From Mikania micrantha (taxonomy: Eukaryota; Streptophyta; Magnoliopsida; Asterales; Asteraceae), in assembly GCA_009363875.1 (NCBI GenBank), contig CM018693.1, forward strand, positions 73,950,986-74,014,985: DNA of 64,000 nt, in the 5' to 3' direction. The notes beneath the pieces are model-generated. The model was given only the letters and a program-made list of their open reading frames with translations, was not told the origin of the DNA and ran no database searches. Every line of letters begins with the position of its first letter. The first letter of the stretch is position 1. Below, in pieces: positions 59,221 through 64,000 of this stretch. Both the position numbers and the translations under genes were made by a program.

Positions 59221-62200
59221 TGTAATATCAGTGCCTGAACAGTAGTTCTGAACAGTAGGAAAGTACTGTAGATACTGGTACGGAAAGTGTTCGTGTAATA
59301 TTCTGTGTTAATATTATATGAAACAACTGATGTTAACAGTGCAGAAACTCAAAACTGACCAACAACATATGCAGACACAATACTAATATGTCTAAACCTG
59401 TTCAACCAGGACAAGATACTACGTATGAATGTTAGTTTGGACCTTATTATGTATAAACTTACGTGAGGAAATCCAAACTAAAACCATAACGGATGTCGTT
59501 AAATGAATATTAAACATACGGTATATTCATGTGAGTGACGATTTACATGAATATAATTGTAAGTTTAACGTTCTGAACAATATCTTATAATTAGAAAACC
59601 ATATTGGAAAGTAACGTGTTCGTCGTGTTTTAACGGGTGACGATTCGTTCGAATACGTGCGAAAACGATACGATCCGATGAAACAATAAAAATAAACGTT
59701 TTTGAAAATTTAAAAATAAATAAAAGATATTTAGTTAATTTATTAAGAATTATCACTTTAAAAAGTTTTAAAATTTATATCTTTATAAAGTTACGTGCTG
59801 TAACGAAAAACGACGAAAACGACGCTCGAAACTGAAACCGAGCGAGGCCCAACACACCCGAATATACCCGGGCTATAAAAGCCCTCACCCTTTCTTTTAC
59901 CCCACATTTTCAAGGCACAACTCCTTCTTCTTCAAGAAATCCCATCCACCACACCTCACCTCCCATTTCCAACTTCAAATCATCATATCTTCTTCGTTTC
60001 TCCACCAAATTCGATGATCTAGTAGTCAAAATGACCGTGGGAACGAGAGGAACGTAGTAGTACAGAAGATCAGAGCTGAAATGAGCTGATGTGGTCACAG
60101 TTTTAGAGAGAAGCTACGGTTTTTGAGGGTTTCTACTATTCCAGCAAGGTAAGCTTCAAATCCGTCTTTATCAATTCAAATTAGTTAGGATAAACACTGA
60201 AATGACTCTAGAAACATGTAGATAGTGAAGAGATGAATAAATAGAGCTTTGAATCATCAAAAACAGACCAAGGACGAGCTTAAACGAGCTGATTTTGTGA
60301 TAGCTACTGTTTGGTGGGTTTTTCTGGAACCAACAGCTTCTCAGTCGATTTTAGAGCATCAAAACCCCTAGGACTTGCACCAAATCGACTTAGGAACTTA
60401 AGAAACATGTTAAATTGATGTTTGGGTCAGCTAGGAATCGATTTGAATCTGGATATTGGCAAAATTCGAGCTCAAAAGGGGCTGTCATGAAGCTGTTGCT
60501 TTCTGACGAACAGTCCTGTTCCCAGCCCATTCTGGACCCTCTAACGCCTTAGGATTTGCACTAATTTGTTCTAGGAACTCAAGAAACATTAGGGGTTAAA
60601 GATTAGAAGGGCGGGGAGTGGTTAGAACCTGGATAGATGGCTGTATTGATGGCCTAGGGGCTGCCCAAAGTGAAACTGTTGAAACCATGTTGCTGGCAGG
60701 TTAAGGGCTGTTATTTAATCGATATTATTGGATTTATGACCATCGATATTGCTGTTGGTTGTCGAGATTAGCTAAATTCAGGTCTCCGAAGTATCCAGAA
60801 CTTGGAACCAACCAAAACAGCAAGAATTGAGTTCATTAGAAAGGTTTGAACATGGGGTAGTCGATTGTGAGCCATTAGGATTTCTAAGTGTTTAAACCGG
60901 TTCTGTTGTTCATCTAAACTAAGTTGTTCAAACTAAAACCTTTTCTAAACTAAACTAACGCTTAAACAAGAGTCTCATGTAATCAATTGTGCTTAAAACA
61001 CCTAAGGTTGCTTAATGAAATACAAAGTAAAATTGTTAACATCAAAAATGGTCCAAGTTGACTATTTTGAAATGTTAGCCGATTTTGGATCATCAAACCT
61101 AATAGTTTTCAACATTCAATACTTCTAAATCATTTTAAACATTTATATTCAAGTTTAGTCATCAAATGGGACTATCACCCATGGGTTGTGAATAATAAAA
61201 ACGTTAAGGATCAAGGATAGGTATTTAGATAAAACTTAGTATGTTAGCCGAATGGATGCAAATCAAATACAAAGGTTTTGTGGAAACAAATAAGCTAAGT
61301 ACATTGAGAGTGTCAAACAAACTAAAGCACTAAGGGAGAACATTGGGGTCAAGGAAACTAAGTATGAATGGTTGACTATATGGGTCAACACTTAACAGTT
61401 AGTAGTTCCATGCCATTGTATGACCAACTTAGATTGTTCAAGTTTGAATGATCTAAGAGATCTCATTCGCCTGAAAGGTCAACTAAATGACTTACATTCG
61501 AATCAGACTGATTCGGCCGAATGATCATTCGAATGAGTGAAGTCATTTGGTCGAATGAGATATTTGCCTGTTTCATTCGCACGAATGAAACTTAGCACTC
61601 ACAAGGACAACTTAATTTCAGTTTTGACAATTTTAACAGTCAGACGAGTGTAATTATGAAGATTAGTCTGGTTTGGTGATGGATTCAGATATAACTGAAC
61701 ATCTCAACTCACAAATGCTCATCTAAAATAAATTTGAAATATAAAATCTTTTTGTATTTTTCTGAAACGAAATACAACTGGACAACTAACAATTAAAACT
61801 AAAAACAGTTAAGAAGCACATATTTTTGTGAGCAGTCTTTCAAGAAAATGACACATACACCTAATCACATCAAATCAGCATTACTGAATGTTACACTTCA
61901 GACACATTTGTCTTATGATTTGATTACCGATATACTTGTCCATTTTAAGCCTGACAATACATCATTTCTAAATAAATTTAATGATCACTGATATTTCTGA
62001 TTGAGTTACCCATTTAATTTAACCAATAAAGATCAAAACCAGTTTGTAACTCATCTCTGCATAGCTTAATACCTAACATCTTAAGTTCTATAAGGTTCCA
62101 ATTTATTTTCTTTTTGTATTTTTCTTTTTGATTTGTCTCTCCTATTCAACACATTCTCATGGACGGCTTCAGCTAGGTCTTTATAAAGCAATATGGCACG

Positions 62201-62840
62201 TATACAGAACTGTGTTGACATGATCAACTTGTTCTATCCAAATGGACGGCTTCAGCTAGGTCTTTACAAAGAAATATGGCATGTGTATGGAATCGAACTT
62301 ATTTTATATTTGTGTTTTTCTTAGCTTATCCTATCTGAAAGGACGGCTTCAGCTAGGTTGCAACCCAGCAATATGGCACGTGTACAGAATCGGATTTAAT
62401 TTTATTTTATTATGATTCAATCATTCTCATCTGAATGGACGACTTCTGCTAGGTCTTTACAAAGCAATATGGCACATGTACAGACTTGAATTCATGAATC
62501 ATCGGAAACCTCAATAGATCCTATGATAACAGGTGTATGCCTGATTTGAGTCAAAAACTATTTATCACTTAACTAATTTTCTAAAATGGATCCCACAAAT
62601 CAGACTTTCTATGTAATCAACAATAGTCTATACATTTTGCAAAGTTGGCCTATCAGTACATCAAATCACAATTCTTATGTGTTTTCGGTTTATGCATTCA
62701 CTTTTGCTTTTAAGAAAAGATAGATTAACACATCAGTTTCTCTAATAAGACTCTCATTTTTACAAATTTTCAAATGTTTTTGGATTTTTAAAATTTTCAA
62801 ATGTTTTTGGTTTTTCAAATTAAACTACTTTTTCTCACTT
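59221..62840 (+). mobile_element. Gypsy LTR G (truncated by F), inserted in E gag
   Basis: Starts TGTAATATCAGTGCC; left target candidate CAGTC (59216-59220). Twin inverted modules (about 59523-59555 and 59625-59660), TATAAAA at 59874-59880, donor-like AAG|GTAAGC at 60148/60149, a TTCGG/ATTCG-rich block near 61450-61590, and a four-copy repeat at 62160-62480. At 62840 it is cut by the LTR of F, before the point (about 3.8-3.9 kb from the start) where the other LTRs have their acceptor-like site. The rest should lie beyond the window. Confidence 0.8.
62160..62480 (+). repeat. Four-copy repeat GGACGGCTTCAGCTAGGTC in LTR G
   Basis: Copies at about 62162, 62243, 62341 and 62437, each followed by AAAGCAATATGGCAC or a variant and then AGAAT-type sequence. 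Spacing is about 80-100 bp. Confidence 0.88.
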
Positions 62841-63479
62841 TGTAGGACCAACTTGGAGCCCGGAAACTCTCCGGTTCCTATGTAGAACTGCTCGACAGCC
62901 TCTGGAATAGTGCGAAATCCTATTCCAGGGTTTTCCAGTCGAAACCAACAGTCCCCGTGGCGATCCAAAGGTGAGGAGTGAACGTTTGGATCAAGATCGA
63001 ACACCAACGAGCTAGAATCGAAGTTGGACAGTAAGGAACCACTCAAAACCCTAAGGGTATGACTCTGGAGAGCTCTGGGAAGAGAGAAGGCTCGGAAAAG
63101 TTAGGTTTGAATCTGTTTGAACTGGTATATATAGACTGTACTCATTCAGCTAAATGAGTGGCCGAAACAACTCATTCGGCGAATGGCTCAGCCAAATGAG
63201 CTTGGTCAACCGAATGAGTCATGCGGATGACTCATTCGTTCGCCCTAGTCATTCGCTAGGTGTTCATTCGCCCGAATGACCTCATTCTTAGGGTCATTCA
63301 TACGAATTAGTCTATAAGACATATATAATCAAGGTTAAACATAATCAAACACATATAAACACATATAAATTTGAATAAACATTAAGAACAATATAGAAAG
63401 ACTGATTGCATTAATAACGTAAACTTTATACGTCAAAGATCATTCAAAATATGAACTAGGGACATTTCATGCACTAACA
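62841..63479 (-). mobile_element. 3' LTR of Ty1/copia element F
   Basis: On the minus strand it runs from TGTTAGTGCATG (63479) to TTGGTCCTACA (62841), 639 bp. It is related along its whole length to E's LTR but inverted. It has TATATATA (about 63124-63131) and an ACTCATT…AATGAGT pair whose centre has diverged from E's palindrome. CACTT (62836-62840) would be one target copy. The interior of F lies to the right and leaves the window. Confidence 0.88.
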
Positions 63480-63491
63480 TACTCCCCCTTG
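63480..63491 (-). promoter_or_regulatory. Polypurine tract of element F
   Basis: CCAAGGGGGAGTA-type purine run on the minus strand immediately before the LTR start, the expected position for plus-strand priming. Confidence 0.85.
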
Positions 63492-63502
63492 GACCTAGTT
63501 CT

Positions 63503-63991
63503 TCACTTTCCAGCATCCTTCTTGAAATACTTGTCTGATATAGCTTTCCAGTCTGTTCCAGCATGAATTCCAAAAACAATGCAGATCCGGATCACTCTCA
63601 TGTATTGCAATGGTTGTTCCATGTCTTCAACATCAAAGAAAATCTGACATGTACACAAAGCTTTGACATCATTGTGAGACAGATTCGTCAGCCACATCGG
63701 ATCAAATATGCGTTCAGTATCCCACTTGTTGTCCTTGCACAACACAATCACAGCCTCTGCAGTTCGCCCATAATAATACCACCATCGGAAGCTGTCCAAG
63801 AAGTCCTGGCGCATCTTCCGTAAAGGAATCTTCTTCATGACTTTTGGAGGCAGCCACTTTAGGATAACTTTGTGTCTGCGGGTATCTCCACTGATTTCTG
63901 GTTGATAGTATCTTTCAGGTTCCTGAGGCTTGAAGTTGATCCACCTCTTCCTATACTCATACTGGATCTGTCTAGAGAACCAAGATGACAT
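63503..63991 (-). CDS. 3'-terminal protein region of copia element F, function unknown
   Basis: A 162-codon open frame on the minus strand ending close to the PPT of F, open to near the window edge, so it may be the C-terminal part of a longer frame. The sequence is rich in Trp, Arg and Lys: KRWINFKPQEPERYY, WWYYYGRTAEAVIVL, WDTERIFDPMWLTNLSHND, MEQPLQYMRVIRIC. It does not match the usual end of a copia RNase H. I do not recognise a catalytic motif. Its position fits an extra domain or extra gene at the 3' end, as known in some plant copia lineages such as SIRE-type elements. No stop interrupts it, in contrast to E's gag. Confidence 0.6.
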   Translation of the reverse strand: MSSWFSRQIQYEYRKRWINFKPQEPERYYQPEISGDTRRHKVILKWLPPKVMKKIPLRKMRQDFLDSFRWWYYYGRTAEAVIVLCKDNKWDTERIFDPMWLTNLSHNDVKALCTCQIFFDVEDMEQPLQYMRVIRICIVFGIHAGTDWKAISDKYFKKDAGK

Positions 63992-64000
63992 CCCCGAATC

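Overview
The window is plant nuclear DNA, most likely from a eudicot and plausibly Asteraceae. The case rests on one host gene with clear Arabidopsis counterparts in a large AT-rich landscape of nested LTR retrotransposons that use the plant initiator-Met primer site TGGTATCAGAGC; the family-level guess is weak. I saw no tRNA, rRNA, organellar DNA or CRISPR array. Gene density is one intact host gene in 64 kb.

Layout. 1-700: minus-strand remnant of a large Ty3/gypsy LTR. 1205-2520: two decayed Ty1/copia fragments. 2540-2803 and 5622-5885: one decayed gypsy RT/RNase H segment split by an LTR-like insertion (2804-5616). 6390-7340: a Tourist-like (PIF/Harbinger) element filled with a 12-bp minisatellite. 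8516-9565: intact single-exon sugar-phosphate/nucleotide-sugar translocator-like gene. 10650-12759: stacked LTR remnants. 12760-16899: a solo LTR with a 5-bp target duplication. 16905-20442: the 3' end and the start of the 3' LTR of another gypsy element (I).

20443 to the end is a Russian doll. Element C (Tekay/Del-like chromovirus, decayed gag-pol) sits inside LTR I. C's integrase is split by element A (28756-55601; target duplication GGACT). A holds element B (30289-52484), a gag-only element. B's 3' LTR holds element D (36309-49690; target duplication ACCAT), an intact 13.4-kb element on the minus strand with one uninterrupted gag-pol frame and almost identical 4,266-bp LTRs. Further right C is broken again by copia element E (55726 on), whose gag is broken by gypsy LTR G (59221 on), which is broken by an inverted relative of E (F, 62841 on).

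The least expected signal is shared by the large LTRs. Each is about 4.1-4.3 kb and appears to carry, in order: twin ATTCGTA/TACGAAT inverted modules, a TATA-like box, a CT-rich leader, a splice-donor-like site, a TTCG-rich block, a short exon-like stretch ending in AG|GTGAG, element-specific tandem repeats, a palindrome enclosing TATATATAA, a strong splice-acceptor-like site, and a GC-rich terminal hairpin. I propose the leader is spliced twice inside the LTR. This is an inference from comparing copies within the window and needs RNA evidence.
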